64,000 nucleotides of DNA from Anaerococcus porci (GCF_009696575.1 NZ_VULQ01000004.1:108011-172010); one strand, 5' to 3'. Shown: positions 17,320 to 26,594, counted from the stretch's first letter. Notes: generated by a model not told the origin, from the sequence alone. Program-made: numbers and translations.

Positions 17320-17515
17320 AGGCTATTAAAAGAAGAGTAGTAGAATAGGATAACTTACAGAGAAGACCAGCAAGGTGAGAGTGGTCAGTTTAGTTTTCTA
17401 TGAAGATCATCTTTTATGCCTAATAGATGAAAAAAGTAGTTTATTACGTAAGATAGGCGTTAGCTTCATGCTCAATTTTTGGGTGGACCGTCCCTTTTGG
17501 GGGCGTTTTTTTATT
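17320..17515 (+). ncRNA. T-box riboswitch, isoleucine specifier ATC
   Basis: A long structured leader upstream of ileS. The T-box sequence appears as GGGTGGACCG (17481-17490), one base shorter than the usual TGGNACC core. It is followed by a terminator stem CGTCCC/GGGGCG and seven Ts (17489-17512). The Stem I region carries AGAGAAG, an apical CCAGCAAGGTGAGAGTGG block and a specifier loop GAAGATCATC in which ATC is an isoleucine codon just before the 3' basal helix. Uncharged tRNA-Ile would stabilise the antiterminator and raise ileS expression. Confidence 0.88.
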
Positions 17516-17534
17516 ATTTTATAGAAGGAGTAAT

Positions 17535-20500
17535 ATGACAAGTTTTAAATCACTAGATACAAAAAATATAAAACAAAGAGAACTAGATTTATCTAAGTAT
17601 TGGTCTGATATAGACTTATTAGATAAGACTTTTACAACAAGAGAAGATGCTGATGAATATATAATATATGATGGACCTCCAACAGCCAATGGCAAGCCAG
17701 GTATCCATCATGTTATAGCTAGGACCTTGAAGGATATGACTTCAAGATATAAAAACATGCAAGGCTATAAGGTACTTAAAAAAGCAGGATGGGATACACA
17801 TGGACTTCCTGTAGAAATAGAAGTGGAAAAAGAATTGGGCTTTACAGAAAAAGATCAAATAGAAGAATATGGGGTTGAGAAATTTAATCAAAAATGTAAG
17901 GACTCCGTATTTAAATATTCTGATATGTGGAGAGATATGTCAGATAGGATGGCTTTCTTATATGACATGGATAACCCATATATAACTTTAGACAATGACT
18001 ATATAGAAACTGAATGGTGGCTATTAAATCAAGCTTTCAAAAAAGGACTTATCTATGAGGGGGCTAAGGTTATGCCATACTGTCCAAGATGTGGTACTGG
18101 TCTTGCAAGTCACGAAGTTGCCCAAGGCTACCAAATGGATAAGGCAATAACACTTATCTGTAAGTTTAAGAGAAAAGATAGGGAGAATGAATATTTCCTA
18201 GCATGGACAACAACACCATGGACACTTCCATCAAATGTTGCCCTCACTGTTCATCCAGAACTTGACTATGTAAAAGTAGATGATAAGACAGATGGTGCTT
18301 ACTATTATCTTGCAAAATCTCTAGTTGAAAAAGTTATGGGAGATCATGAGTATGAAATAGTAGAACATATGAAAGGAAAGGATTTAGAATATGTAGAATA
18401 TGAACAATTACTTCCATATGTAAAGGTTGAAGGTAAGGCATTTTACTTAACTTGTGCTAACTATGTATCAGCAGAAGATGGTACAGGAATAGTTCATACA
18501 GCACCAGCCTTTGGTGAAGATGACTACCAATTAGGCAGAAAGTATAAGCTACCATTTGTCCAACCAGTAGATCTTGAGGGATGTTTTACTGAAACTCCTT
18601 GGAAAGGAAGATTTATCTTCGATACAAATGAAGAAATATTTTTACACCTTAGAGATGAAGGAAAAGTATTCAAAAAACAAATAATTGAACACAACTACCC
18701 TCACTGCTGGAGATGTAAAACACCACTTGTTTATTATGCTAAGCCATCTTGGTATATAGAAATGAGTAAACTTTCTGAAAAAATGGTAGAAAATAATAAT
18801 GGTGTAAATTGGTTTCCACAAACTATAGGTGATAAGAGATTTGGAAACTGGTTAGAAAATGTAAAAGACTGGGCAATTTCAAGGTCAAGATATTGGGGAA
18901 CTCCACTTAACCTTTGGAGATGCGATGATTGTAGTCACATAGAATCAATAGGTTCAAGAAAAGAATTAGTTGAGAAGGCAAATGAAAATATAAGTGAGGA
19001 TATAGAACTTCACAGACCATATGTTGATGATGTAACTCTTACTTGTCCTAAATGTGGAAAAACAATGCACAGGGTTCCAGACGTTATAGATGTTTGGTTT
19101 GACTCTGGAGCCATGCCATTTGCTCAAGTACACTTTCCATTTGAAAACAAGGATAACTTTGATGAACTTTATCCTGCAGACTTTATTTGTGAAGGAATAG
19201 ATCAAACAAGGGGTTGGTTCTACTCACTTATGGCTATATCAACAATCATAACAGGAAAGGCACCTTATAAAAATGTACTTGTTAATGACCTTGTAGTTGA
19301 TAAAAATGGTCAAAAGATGTCAAAATCAAAGGGAAATACCTTAAATCCATTTGAACTTTTCGATAAGTATGGGGCAGATGCAGTAAGATTTTATTCTTTA
19401 TATGTATCACCTGCTTGGGTACCTACTAAATTTGACGAAAAAGGTCTTATAGAGGTTAAAAACAACTTCTTTAGGACGATAGAAAATGTATATAACTTCT
19501 TTGTTTTATATGCCAATACTGACCATATAGATCTTGATGATATAAAGTCATTTGAAAATGTAAAACTTGAAGAGATAGATAAATGGCTATACTCAAGGCT
19601 TAATTCCCTTCTTAAAAACTACTATAAGTCAATGGATGAGTTTGACTACAATAAGGTAGTACACTTAGTAAATGACTTTGTTGTAGAAGACTTATCAAAT
19701 TGGTATATAAGAAGAAACAGAAAGAGATTTTGGAACCAAGATTTAACAGAATCTAAAAAGGCTGTATACAAAACTTGCTATGACGCTCTAATTCTTATAG
19801 CTAAAATGACAGCACCTATAGCTCCATTTATAGCTGAAGAAATTTTCAGGAACTTAACAGAAAAGATGTCAGTACACGTTGAAATACTTGATAAGGTCAA
19901 TGAGTCACTTATAGATGAAAAACTTGAAGAGAAAATGGACCTTGTAAGAAAGATAGTTACTCTAGGTCGTGCCTCAAGAGAAAAAGAGAGCATAAAAGTA
20001 CGTCAACCACTTGAAAAAATAGTGGTAGATGGATCATATGAAGAAGTAATATCTAATTTAACAGGGCTAATCAAAGAAGAACTTAATATTAAGAAAGTAG
20101 AATTTGCCAAAGATTTATCAGAATTTATGGACTTTTACCTAAAGCCAAACTTTAGAAAAGTAGGAAAAATATTTGGTAAAAATGTAGGAGCTTTTGGGAA
20201 ATACCTTCAAGATGTTGATGCCAAAGATTTTGTAAGGAAAGTTGAAGAAAACCCACAAGAAGTTGAGATAAATGGAGAAAAATATATTGTAGACAAAGAA
20301 TACCTCGACGTAAGAATCCAAGCAAAGGAGGGATTCGATGTTGAGATGGATGGAAATGTCTTTGTAGTACTTGATACAGAAATTACAGAAAATCTTAAAA
20401 AAGAAGGATATGCAAGAGAATTTGTATCTAAAATCCAAAACTTAAGAAAAGATAGTGGCTATGAAGTTACAGATAGGATAGAAATATTCTTTGAGACGGA

Positions 20501-20645
20501 TGAAGACTTAACAAAAGCTCTTAAAGAATATGAAAAAGAAATCAAAAAAGAAACTTTAGCTGATTCAATGCAAGCTAAAGAATTATCAAGCGAAGAATTT
20601 GAGTTAAATGATAAAAAGGCAAAGATTGAACTTGAAAGAAAATAA
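17535..20645 (+). CDS. ileS: Isoleucyl-tRNA synthetase, type 2 (IleS2), with GIHH in place of HIGH
   Basis: 1036 residues, the length of IleS2 (about 1030-1050) rather than IleS1 (about 930). Catalytic HIGH region reads ANGKPGIHHV with GIHH at 56-59; KMSKS is at 594-598. WDTHGLPVE and zinc-type Cys pairs (MPYCPRCGTG, DDC, TCPKCGK) are present; the C-terminal anticodon-binding and extension domains are complete. IleS2 enzymes are generally insensitive to mupirocin, and the swapped Gly-x-His-His form of the signature has been linked to very high resistance. Regulated by the T-box upstream. It ligates Ile to tRNA-Ile in the cytosol and seems to be the housekeeping copy because it carries the T-box. 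Confidence 0.95.
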   Translation: MTSFKSLDTKNIKQRELDLSKYWSDIDLLDKTFTTREDADEYIIYDGPPTANGKPGIHHVIARTLKDMTSRYKNMQGYKVLKKAGWDTHGLPVEIEVEKELGFTEKDQIEEYGVEKFNQKCKDSVFKYSDMWRDMSDRMAFLYDMDNPYITLDNDYIETEWWLLNQAFKKGLIYEGAKVMPYCPRCGTGLASHEVAQGYQMDKAITLICKFKRKDRENEYFLAWTTTPWTLPSNVALTVHPELDYVKVDDKTDGAYYYLAKSLVEKVMGDHEYEIVEHMKGKDLEYVEYEQLLPYVKVEGKAFYLTCANYVSAEDGTGIVHTAPAFGEDDYQLGRKYKLPFVQPVDLEGCFTETPWKGRFIFDTNEEIFLHLRDEGKVFKKQIIEHNYPHCWRCKTPLVYYAKPSWYIEMSKLSEKMVENNNGVNWFPQTIGDKRFGNWLENVKDWAISRSRYWGTPLNLWRCDDCSHIESIGSRKELVEKANENISEDIELHRPYVDDVTLTCPKCGKTMHRVPDVIDVWFDSGAMPFAQVHFPFENKDNFDELYPADFICEGIDQTRGWFYSLMAISTIITGKAPYKNVLVNDLVVDKNGQKMSKSKGNTLNPFELFDKYGADAVRFYSLYVSPAWVPTKFDEKGLIEVKNNFFRTIENVYNFFVLYANTDHIDLDDIKSFENVKLEEIDKWLYSRLNSLLKNYYKSMDEFDYNKVVHLVNDFVVEDLSNWYIRRNRKRFWNQDLTESKKAVYKTCYDALILIAKMTAPIAPFIAEEIFRNLTEKMSVHVEILDKVNESLIDEKLEEKMDLVRKIVTLGRASREKESIKVRQPLEKIVVDGSYEEVISNLTGLIKEELNIKKVEFAKDLSEFMDFYLKPNFRKVGKIFGKNVGAFGKYLQDVDAKDFVRKVEENPQEVEINGEKYIVDKEYLDVRIQAKEGFDVEMDGNVFVVLDTEITENLKKEGYAREFVSKIQNLRKDSGYEVTDRIEIFFETDEDLTKALKEYEKEIKKETLADSMQAKELSSEEFELNDKKAKIELERK

Positions 20646-20649
20646 TAGA

Positions 20650-20685
20650 TTGGGGGAGCAAGGATTCTTGCTTCCTTTTTATTTT
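20650..20685 (+). terminator. Terminator between ileS and the NUDIX gene
   Basis: GGGAGCAAG and CTTGCTTCC pair around GATT and are followed by TTTTTATTTT. It may allow partial readthrough into the NUDIX gene, which starts at 20697. Confidence 0.7.
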
Positions 20686-20696
20686 AAGGAGATAAT

Positions 20697-21155
20697 ATGA
20701 AAATTAGACTCATGAATATGGTGAAAATTTATGATAAAAATACCAAGAAGGTCCTAGTCCTTGATAAAAAGAAAAAGGAAGGCCGGGAAGGTCTTACCTT
20801 TCCTGGTGGAAAGGTAGAAAAAAGAGAAAGTTTTGAGGACTCTGTTATAAGAGAGGCCAAAGAGGAGACAAATTTAGATATTAAAAATCCAGAACTTGTT
20901 GGAATAATTACTTGGGCTTATACAAATAAAGATGGGGAATTTCAAAAAGATGTGGGACTATTATACGAAACACCTGATTTTTCAGGGAATCTAGTAAAAG
21001 AAAATAGGGAGGGACTACTTTCTTGGATAGACTATGAAGACTTTAAGAAGATGGATAATATGAGCGATTCCATGCCTGAGATATTAAAAATTTATGACAG
21101 AAAGATAAGAGAGGTCTATTGGGATGTAGACAAAGAAGATATATTGTACTACTAG
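20697..21155 (+). CDS. NUDIX hydrolase (MutT-like, probable nucleotide diphosphatase)
   Basis: 152 residues. The Nudix box lies near residues 38-60: GGKVEKRESF then REAKEETNL, which fits GX5EX7REUXEEXGU except that Thr replaces the last Gly. The N-terminal strand MKIRLMNMVKIYDKNTKKV and WIDYEDF in the C-terminal half resemble 8-oxo-dGTP diphosphatases of Firmicutes. AAGGAG is 6 nt upstream of the ATG. Likely substrates are oxidised nucleotides, but the exact substrate cannot be read from sequence. Confidence 0.85.
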   Translation: MKIRLMNMVKIYDKNTKKVLVLDKKKKEGREGLTFPGGKVEKRESFEDSVIREAKEETNLDIKNPELVGIITWAYTNKDGEFQKDVGLLYETPDFSGNLVKENREGLLSWIDYEDFKKMDNMSDSMPEILKIYDRKIREVYWDVDKEDILYY

Positions 21156-21230
21156 ACTATATTAACAATTATTTTAGAAATATTTTTAAATTTCCAAATA
21201 TATTTTGTGAAAAAAATTGCAAATATGTTA

Positions 21231-21236
21231 TACTTG
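21231..21236 (+). promoter_or_regulatory. -10 element of the flavoprotein gene
   Basis: TATACT within ATGTTATACTTG; the same ATGTTATACTT block occurs before moaA (about 61369) and before the DUF3343 gene (about 54457), suggesting a common extended -10 style promoter in this genome. No clear -35 is seen. Confidence 0.45.
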
Positions 21237-21258
21237 TCTTATAAAACAAGGAGGGAAT

Positions 21259-23049
21259 ATGAAGATTAAAAATATAGGTAAATCACTTTTACTTGCACTT
21301 TCACTTTCTTTACTTGCATCATCATGTTCAAATGATACTGCTGTTAAAGAAAAAGAAGGCTCTGCTACAACTTCAACTAGCGAAGGAGTATTTGAAGCAA
21401 GTGAAAAAGGATATGGTGGAGATGTTACAGCAAAGGTTAAAATTACAGATGGAGTAATAGAATCTGTTGATTTTAATGCGGATAAAGAAACAGACACTAT
21501 TGGTCAAAAAGCAATAGAAAGTTTATCAAAAGAGATAGTAGATCGCCAATCAACTCAAATTGAAACAGTATCTGGTGCTACAATATCATCAACAGCTTTT
21601 TTAAAGGCGGTAAACGAAGCCCTTAAAAAGGGAGGGATTAATCCAGAAGATTTAAAGGCAAAAGAAGCCAAAAAAGAAAAAATAGATCTTAACCAAAAGG
21701 CGGATATAGTTGTAATAGGTGCTGGTGGAGCAGGGCTTACTTCAGCAATCTCAGCTGCCCAAGAGGGAAAATCTGTCATAGTTGTAGAAAAGGCGGCAAA
21801 TGCTGGTGGAAATACAAATAGGGCGACAGGCGGAATGAATGCATCTGAGACAAAATTTCAAAAAGAAGCAGGTATCAATGATTCAAACGAAGATTTCTTT
21901 GAAGATACAATGAAGGGTGGACATAACATCAATAATCCTGACCTTGTTAGAGTATTAGTTGATAACTCTTCAGATTCAATTAATTGGTTAGATGAGCTTG
22001 GAGCAAGATTATCTGATGTAGGAGTTGCAGGCGGAGCCAAAAATCCACGTCAACATAGACCAGTAGATGAAAATGGCAAGATACTTTCAGTTGGACCATA
22101 CATAGTAGAAAAATTACTAAAAAAATGTGAAGAACTTAATGTACCAGTAATTTATAACGCAAGAGTAGAAAAAATAAAGCAAGAAGATGGTAAAATTGCA
22201 GGTGTAACTGCAAGCACTGACCAAGAAGAACTAAATGTAGATTCAAAAGCGGTTATAGTTGCAAGTGGTGGTTTTGGTGGTTCAAACGATATGGTTAAAA
22301 AATATAGGCCAGACTTAGATGGTTATGTATCAACAAATGCTCCAACAATTGAAGGAGATGCTATAAAGTTTTTAGAAAAACTAAATGCAGGATTTGTAGA
22401 CATGGATCAAATCCAAACTCACCCAACAGTAGTTCAAAAAGATGGCTCTTTAATCTCAGAATCCCTAAGAGGAGATGGTGCTATTCTTCTAAACAAAGAA
22501 GGGACTAGATTTACTGATGAGATGGGAACAAGAGATGCTGTATCAAGTGCTATAAATGAGCAAACTGACAAAACTGCGTGGCTTGTAGTAGACCAAAAAA
22601 TGTACGATGAATCAAATGTAATAAAAGGCTATGCTGATAGAAATTTACTTACAAAAGTTGAAGATGTGAAAGCTTTAGCTGACTTTATTGGAACTGATGA
22701 AAAAAATGTAAAAGAAAGTCTTGAAAAATGGTCAAATTCTGTGGATAATAAGGAAGATGGAGAATTTAATAGAAAAAACCTAGATAAAATAAAATCAAAC
22801 CTTAAAGAAGGCCCATACTATGTAGGACCAATAGGACCTGGAATCCACCACACAATGGGAGGAGTAATGATAGACACAAAGGCCCAAGTTCTAGATAAAG
22901 ACAATCAAGTTATAGAAGGTCTATACGCTGCAGGAGAAGTGACAGGAGGAGTACACGGAGGAAATAGACTCGGTGGAAACGCAGTATCAGATATTATAAC
23001 ATTTGGAAGAATAGCAGGAAAAGAAGCGGCAGGATTTGTTGGAAAGTAA
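21259..23049 (+). CDS. Secreted flavoprotein lipoprotein: FMN-binding domain plus fumarate-reductase-type FAD domain
   Basis: 596 residues from the ATG at 21259 (GGAGGG just upstream); an earlier in-frame start at 21217 has no ribosome site. A signal peptide ends in LLASSC, so Cys23 is the likely lipidated residue. Residues 45-120 form an FMN-binding domain with SGAT at 105-108, where Thr108 would carry FMN covalently attached by ApbE. Then the FAD domain begins with GAGGAG at 154-159 and contains LRGDGAILLNKEGTRF, GIHHTMGG and AGEVTGGVHG, as in soluble fumarate and urocanate reductases. It probably reduces an enoate-type acceptor outside the membrane with electrons from a flavin-based export chain. 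Acceptor unknown. Confidence 0.88.
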   Translation: MKIKNIGKSLLLALSLSLLASSCSNDTAVKEKEGSATTSTSEGVFEASEKGYGGDVTAKVKITDGVIESVDFNADKETDTIGQKAIESLSKEIVDRQSTQIETVSGATISSTAFLKAVNEALKKGGINPEDLKAKEAKKEKIDLNQKADIVVIGAGGAGLTSAISAAQEGKSVIVVEKAANAGGNTNRATGGMNASETKFQKEAGINDSNEDFFEDTMKGGHNINNPDLVRVLVDNSSDSINWLDELGARLSDVGVAGGAKNPRQHRPVDENGKILSVGPYIVEKLLKKCEELNVPVIYNARVEKIKQEDGKIAGVTASTDQEELNVDSKAVIVASGGFGGSNDMVKKYRPDLDGYVSTNAPTIEGDAIKFLEKLNAGFVDMDQIQTHPTVVQKDGSLISESLRGDGAILLNKEGTRFTDEMGTRDAVSSAINEQTDKTAWLVVDQKMYDESNVIKGYADRNLLTKVEDVKALADFIGTDEKNVKESLEKWSNSVDNKEDGEFNRKNLDKIKSNLKEGPYYVGPIGPGIHHTMGGVMIDTKAQVLDKDNQVIEGLYAAGEVTGGVHGGNRLGGNAVSDIITFGRIAGKEAAGFVGK

Positions 23050-23051
23050 AA

Positions 23052-23094
23052 AAGAAGGCGGACTATGATTTTATATCATGTCCGTCTTTATTTT
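23052..23094. terminator. Bidirectional terminator between convergent genes
   Basis: GGCGGAC...GTCCGTC arms, with an inner TATGATTTTATATCA stem, are flanked by A- and T-rich runs on either side. It serves both the flavoprotein gene and the convergent LacI gene. Confidence 0.75.
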
Positions 23095-24104
23095 TGGCTT
23101 GATTTTCGTATTATAAGTTTAGTAGGGACAGAAATTTCAATTGGAAAATCTCTGCCATTGTTTCTTGACTCTATTAATAAGAATATAGATTCTGCCATAG
23201 ATTTTATATTTAAATCAAGACTTGTTAATGAGATTGAAGAGTATGTAGCAAGATTTGAATTATCAAATGATATAATCTTTACATCATCTGGAACTTTTAT
23301 ATTATAATCAACCAATGCCTTTACTACACCCATAGCTAAAAAGTCGTTAGCAACAATATAAGCCTTTGCTAAATTGCTAGTTTTAATTTGATTTTCCATC
23401 ATTTCATAACCACTAGCCATAACATATTCACCATTCATAACATATCTCTTATCAAATAAATCAGCCTCTTGAGCCTTTGATTTAAATAATATTAGTCTTT
23501 CATTAGGAATAATCTTTCCATAGCTTTCATTATTTGATGATATTTTTACATCTGCCCCTATAAAGCCTAAACTATCGAGATTAAGTGTAAAAATGTGTTC
23601 AAATATCTTATTCATACCATCTTGAAAATTAGGTCTTATAGAGTCATATTCAACAGGTGGTGGCGATGAACCTATAAAAATAACCTTATTAGTATAGTCC
23701 AATATATCTTTTATTTGCTTGTTATTAATATGCCCCATTACTAAAAAATAGTCGAATGAATTTTTAATTTTACTAATATCTACAAAATTTAAATGACAAT
23801 ATTCTACAAAATATCCTCTCTTAGTACAGGATGATTGAACTTCATTCCATAGTTCAATAAAATATGGATTTGAAAACTGGTTTTTATTTGAGACACCAGT
23901 AATGAGAGCAACTTTTTTATTTGAATTCTTAATTATATTACTATCTTTTTTGTTTTTTACCTTGTAGTTATTTTCTTTAGCTATTTTAAAAATTAAATCT
24001 CTAGTTTCATTCTTTACCTTAAATTTATCATCATTAGATAAAACTCTTGAAACTGTAGCTATTGAAACATTAGCCAACTTAGCTATATCTTTTAACCTAG
24101 CCAT
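23088..24104 (-). CDS. LacI-family transcriptional regulator of the adjacent transporter operon
   Basis: 338 residues. N-terminal helix-turn-helix MARLKDIAKLANVSIATVSR with the hinge after residue 55, followed by a periplasmic-binding-protein-like effector domain (KVALITGVSN, DYFLVMGHIN, GFIGADV, ISFDNSN). It diverges from the SBP gene at 24427 across 322 bp that hold four copies of a TTTASTAAA operator, so it most likely represses that operon and itself. Its effector would be the imported compound or a product of the glycerophosphodiesterase. Family certain, targets inferred from position. Confidence 0.85.
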   Translation of the reverse strand: MARLKDIAKLANVSIATVSRVLSNDDKFKVKNETRDLIFKIAKENNYKVKNKKDSNIIKNSNKKVALITGVSNKNQFSNPYFIELWNEVQSSCTKRGYFVEYCHLNFVDISKIKNSFDYFLVMGHINNKQIKDILDYTNKVIFIGSSPPPVEYDSIRPNFQDGMNKIFEHIFTLNLDSLGFIGADVKISSNNESYGKIIPNERLILFKSKAQEADLFDKRYVMNGEYVMASGYEMMENQIKTSNLAKAYIVANDFLAMGVVKALVDYNIKVPDDVKIISFDNSNLATYSSISLTSLDLNIKSMAESIFLLIESRNNGRDFPIEISVPTKLIIRKSSQK

Positions 24105-24169
24105 AATTACCTACTTTCATACTAATAATAGTATTTTACCATTAATTAAGAAATAATAATAGTAATATA

Positions 24170-24185
24170 TTTTTACTAAAAATCT
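24170..24185. promoter_or_regulatory. LacI-type operator, site 1 (TTTTTACTAAAAATC)
   Basis: Odd-centred near-palindrome TTTTA-C-TAAAA located about 65 bp upstream of the lacI-type gene start, suitable for autoregulation. It shares the core with sites at 24302, 24331 and 24395. Confidence 0.5.
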
Positions 24186-24285
24186 AACTATTAACTTTTA
24201 ATAAAGTATTAGATTAAATAATGATATTATAGAGATATTCATATAGGACATATAAAAAGAACTATTTACCGTAATAAGAAAACGA

Positions 24286-24316
24286 TTGACACAGATAAAA
24301 TAATTTAGTAAAATTA
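24286..24316 (+). promoter_or_regulatory. Promoter of the AfuABC-like operon with overlapping operator
   Basis: TTGACA at 24286-24291, 17-bp spacer, TAAAAT at 24309-24314. The operator AATTTAGTAAAATTA (24302-24316) covers the -10 element, the classical position for LacI-type repression. A second copy, AAATTTACTAAAAAT (24331-24345), lies in the early transcribed region and a weaker one at 24395-24409. Confidence 0.65.
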
Positions 24317-24426
24317 AGACGAAATATAATAAATTTACTAAAAATATACTAGCATTTTACTTGAACTTAATAAAATAGTTCTACACTAGAATAGAAAATT
24401 AGTAAAAACAAAAAAAGGAGAAGAAA

Positions 24427-25521
24427 ATGAAACTAAAAAAAATTGTTGGCATGGGAATTTTAGTCCTATCACTTGTATTTGTTGGATGTTCATCAAATAA
24501 TGATACAGCAAATAAAGCTAGTAATACCAAAAATGAAGATAGTCAAAATTTGAAAAATGTTGGCAAAGATACAATAATTGTATATTCAAATGCAGTAAGT
24601 GATGGTCGAGGAGATTATTTTAAAGAAAAAGCAAAAGAAGCAGGATTTGATGTTGAAATGGTAGATTTGGGAGGAACAGATCTAGTCAATCGTTTGTTAG
24701 CAGAAAAAAATGCGCCAGTAGCAGATATTGTGTTTGGTCTTAACGAGATGAATTTTAAAAAATTAGCTAAGGAAGATATGTTTGAACCATATAAACCGAA
24801 TTGGTTAGATCAAGTTATGGACGGCATAAATATTAATGAGGAAGGCCTATATTCACCAATGGATATGGCAAGGGTATTTCCAATTTATAATAAAGAGTTT
24901 GTAAAAGAAGAGGATATACCTAATGATTGGTCAGATTTTTACAATAATGAAAAATATAAGGGCCTTTATAAGGTTCAAAATGGACTTGGTGGTGCTACAG
25001 ATACTGCAGCCATGTATATTCATTTAATAAATTATAAGGATGAGTCTAAAGATATGGGTGTCAAAGAAGAAGCTTGGGATAAGCTATCAAAATGGTTTAA
25101 GAATGGATATCAAACACCTGAAGGTGAAGATTGGATTCAAAATTTTGTAGATGGAAAAGTTCCCTATGCTTATACATATATGGCAAAGCCAAGTGAAATA
25201 GAAAAAGAATATGGAGTAAAAATAGGAATCATTAACCCTAAGTCTGGTGTTATTCAAACTGTTGAACAAATAGGAATAATAAAAGATGGAGAAGATAATA
25301 AAAAAGAGAAGGAATTTGTAGATTGGATAGGTTCAACAGATGTTATGGCTGGATTTGCAGAAGGATATAATCAAATGCCGGTAAATAAGAAAGCTCAAGA
25401 AAGTGCTCCAGAAGGACTCAAAAGAGTTATGGAAGAAACTACACCAGCTGAAATAGATTTTGATTTTGTTGGTAAATATATAGACCAATGGGTTGAGTAT
25501 GTAGAGTTAAATATACTATAG
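24427..25521 (+). CDS. ABC transporter substrate-binding lipoprotein (AfuA/FbpA/IdiA-like)
   Basis: 364 residues. The signal peptide ends LSLVFVGC with Cys21 as lipid anchor, followed by an Asn/Lys/Ser-rich linker. The mature part begins DTIIVYSNAVSDGRGDYF and shows the type 2 periplasmic-binding fold of the Fe(III)/thiamine/sugar-phosphate group (VNRLLAEKNAPVADIVFGL, PNDWSDFYN, FVDWIGS). In related systems the ligand is Fe3+, thiamine, phosphonate or hexose phosphate (AfuA). The following glycerophosphodiesterase gene favours an organophosphate ligand here. AAAAAGGAG precedes the ATG. Confidence 0.82.
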   Translation: MKLKKIVGMGILVLSLVFVGCSSNNDTANKASNTKNEDSQNLKNVGKDTIIVYSNAVSDGRGDYFKEKAKEAGFDVEMVDLGGTDLVNRLLAEKNAPVADIVFGLNEMNFKKLAKEDMFEPYKPNWLDQVMDGININEEGLYSPMDMARVFPIYNKEFVKEEDIPNDWSDFYNNEKYKGLYKVQNGLGGATDTAAMYIHLINYKDESKDMGVKEEAWDKLSKWFKNGYQTPEGEDWIQNFVDGKVPYAYTYMAKPSEIEKEYGVKIGIINPKSGVIQTVEQIGIIKDGEDNKKEKEFVDWIGSTDVMAGFAEGYNQMPVNKKAQESAPEGLKRVMEETTPAEIDFDFVGKYIDQWVEYVELNIL

Positions 25522-25569
25522 TTATCAATAATATCTAAAATAAGAGCTTATCTACAAGTAGGAGGATTT

Positions 25570-26592
25570 ATGATTAATGTAGAAAATGTCCAAATTAAAT
25601 ATGGAGATTTTATAGCTATGGATGAAATAAACTTTGAAGTAAAAGAAGGTGAATTTTTCACCTTCTTGGGTCCTTCTGGTTCAGGTAAATCTACTATGCT
25701 AAGGGCGATAGCGGGATTCTTAAAGCCATCTAAAGGAGATATAAAAATTCATGATAAAGTTATAAATGATTTAGAAATTGAGGATAGAGGAATAGGAATG
25801 GTATTTCAATCATATGCACTTTTTCCATCTATGAGTGTATATGATAATATTGCTTTTGGCCTAAAAGTCGAAAAAAAAGATAAAGAATTTATTGATAAAA
25901 GGGTTAGAGAACTTGCAAAAGTTGTAGATTTAACAGATGATCAATTAGAAAAAAATATATCTGATTTATCAGGTGGTCAACAACAAAGAGTTGCTATAAC
26001 TCGTGCTATGGCAAAAAAACCAGAAATTTTGGCTATGGATGAGCCTTTAAGTAATCTTGATGCAAAACTTAGAAAATCGTTAAGGGGAGAGCTAAAAAAG
26101 ATTCAAAGAGAATTAAATGTAACAACTCTATACGTAACCCATGATCAGGAAGAAGCCTTAACTTTATCAAATAGGATAGCGGTATTTTCAAATGGACATT
26201 TAGAACAAGTTGGAACACCAAAAGAAATATATGAGAATCCGCTTACAGAATTTGTATGTACTTTTATAGGAGATAGTAATAAGCTTAGTAAATCATTAGT
26301 TTCAAAAATTGCACCTAATAAAAATATAAGTGAATATGATAGCTTTTATATAAGACCAGAACATATAAGTACTAGTGTTAATGATGGTATCCTTAATGAA
26401 AATGAAATGATATTTGAATTTGAAAGTGAAGATTATTATGGAACTCATTATATTTATCATTTAATAGATAAAGAGAGCAAGATAAAAATTTCTACAAAAG
26501 AATATAGGTCAGAAAATAATCGATTTAAAAAGGGAGAAGAAGTAAAAGTTAGGTTTGATATAGAAAAAATTCATTTGTTTAAGGGGTGTTAG
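25570..26592 (+). CDS. ABC transporter ATPase (AfuC/PotA-like)
   Basis: 340 residues. Walker A GPSGSGKST near residue 36, Q-loop MVFQSYALFPSM, signature LSGGQQQR, Walker B ILAMDEPLSN and H-loop THDQEEAL are all intact. The C-terminal about 100 residues form a TOBE-like regulatory domain, though shorter and more divergent than in MalK. AGGAGG precedes the ATG. It energises the fused permease encoded next. Confidence 0.88.
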   Translation: MINVENVQIKYGDFIAMDEINFEVKEGEFFTFLGPSGSGKSTMLRAIAGFLKPSKGDIKIHDKVINDLEIEDRGIGMVFQSYALFPSMSVYDNIAFGLKVEKKDKEFIDKRVRELAKVVDLTDDQLEKNISDLSGGQQQRVAITRAMAKKPEILAMDEPLSNLDAKLRKSLRGELKKIQRELNVTTLYVTHDQEEALTLSNRIAVFSNGHLEQVGTPKEIYENPLTEFVCTFIGDSNKLSKSLVSKIAPNKNISEYDSFYIRPEHISTSVNDGILNENEMIFEFESEDYYGTHYIYHLIDKESKIKISTKEYRSENNRFKKGEEVKVRFDIEKIHLFKGC

Positions 26593-26594
26593 AT

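Noticed and set aside
21190..21236. Rex- or Crp/Fnr-like site (TTGTGAAAAAAATTGCAAA) before the flavoprotein gene
   Set aside because: The second half-site does not match either consensus well enough; kept only as an AT-rich promoter.
23065..23307. Plus-strand 80-codon frame opposite the LacI gene end
   Set aside because: It runs antisense to the clear LacI reading frame and through the bidirectional terminator.
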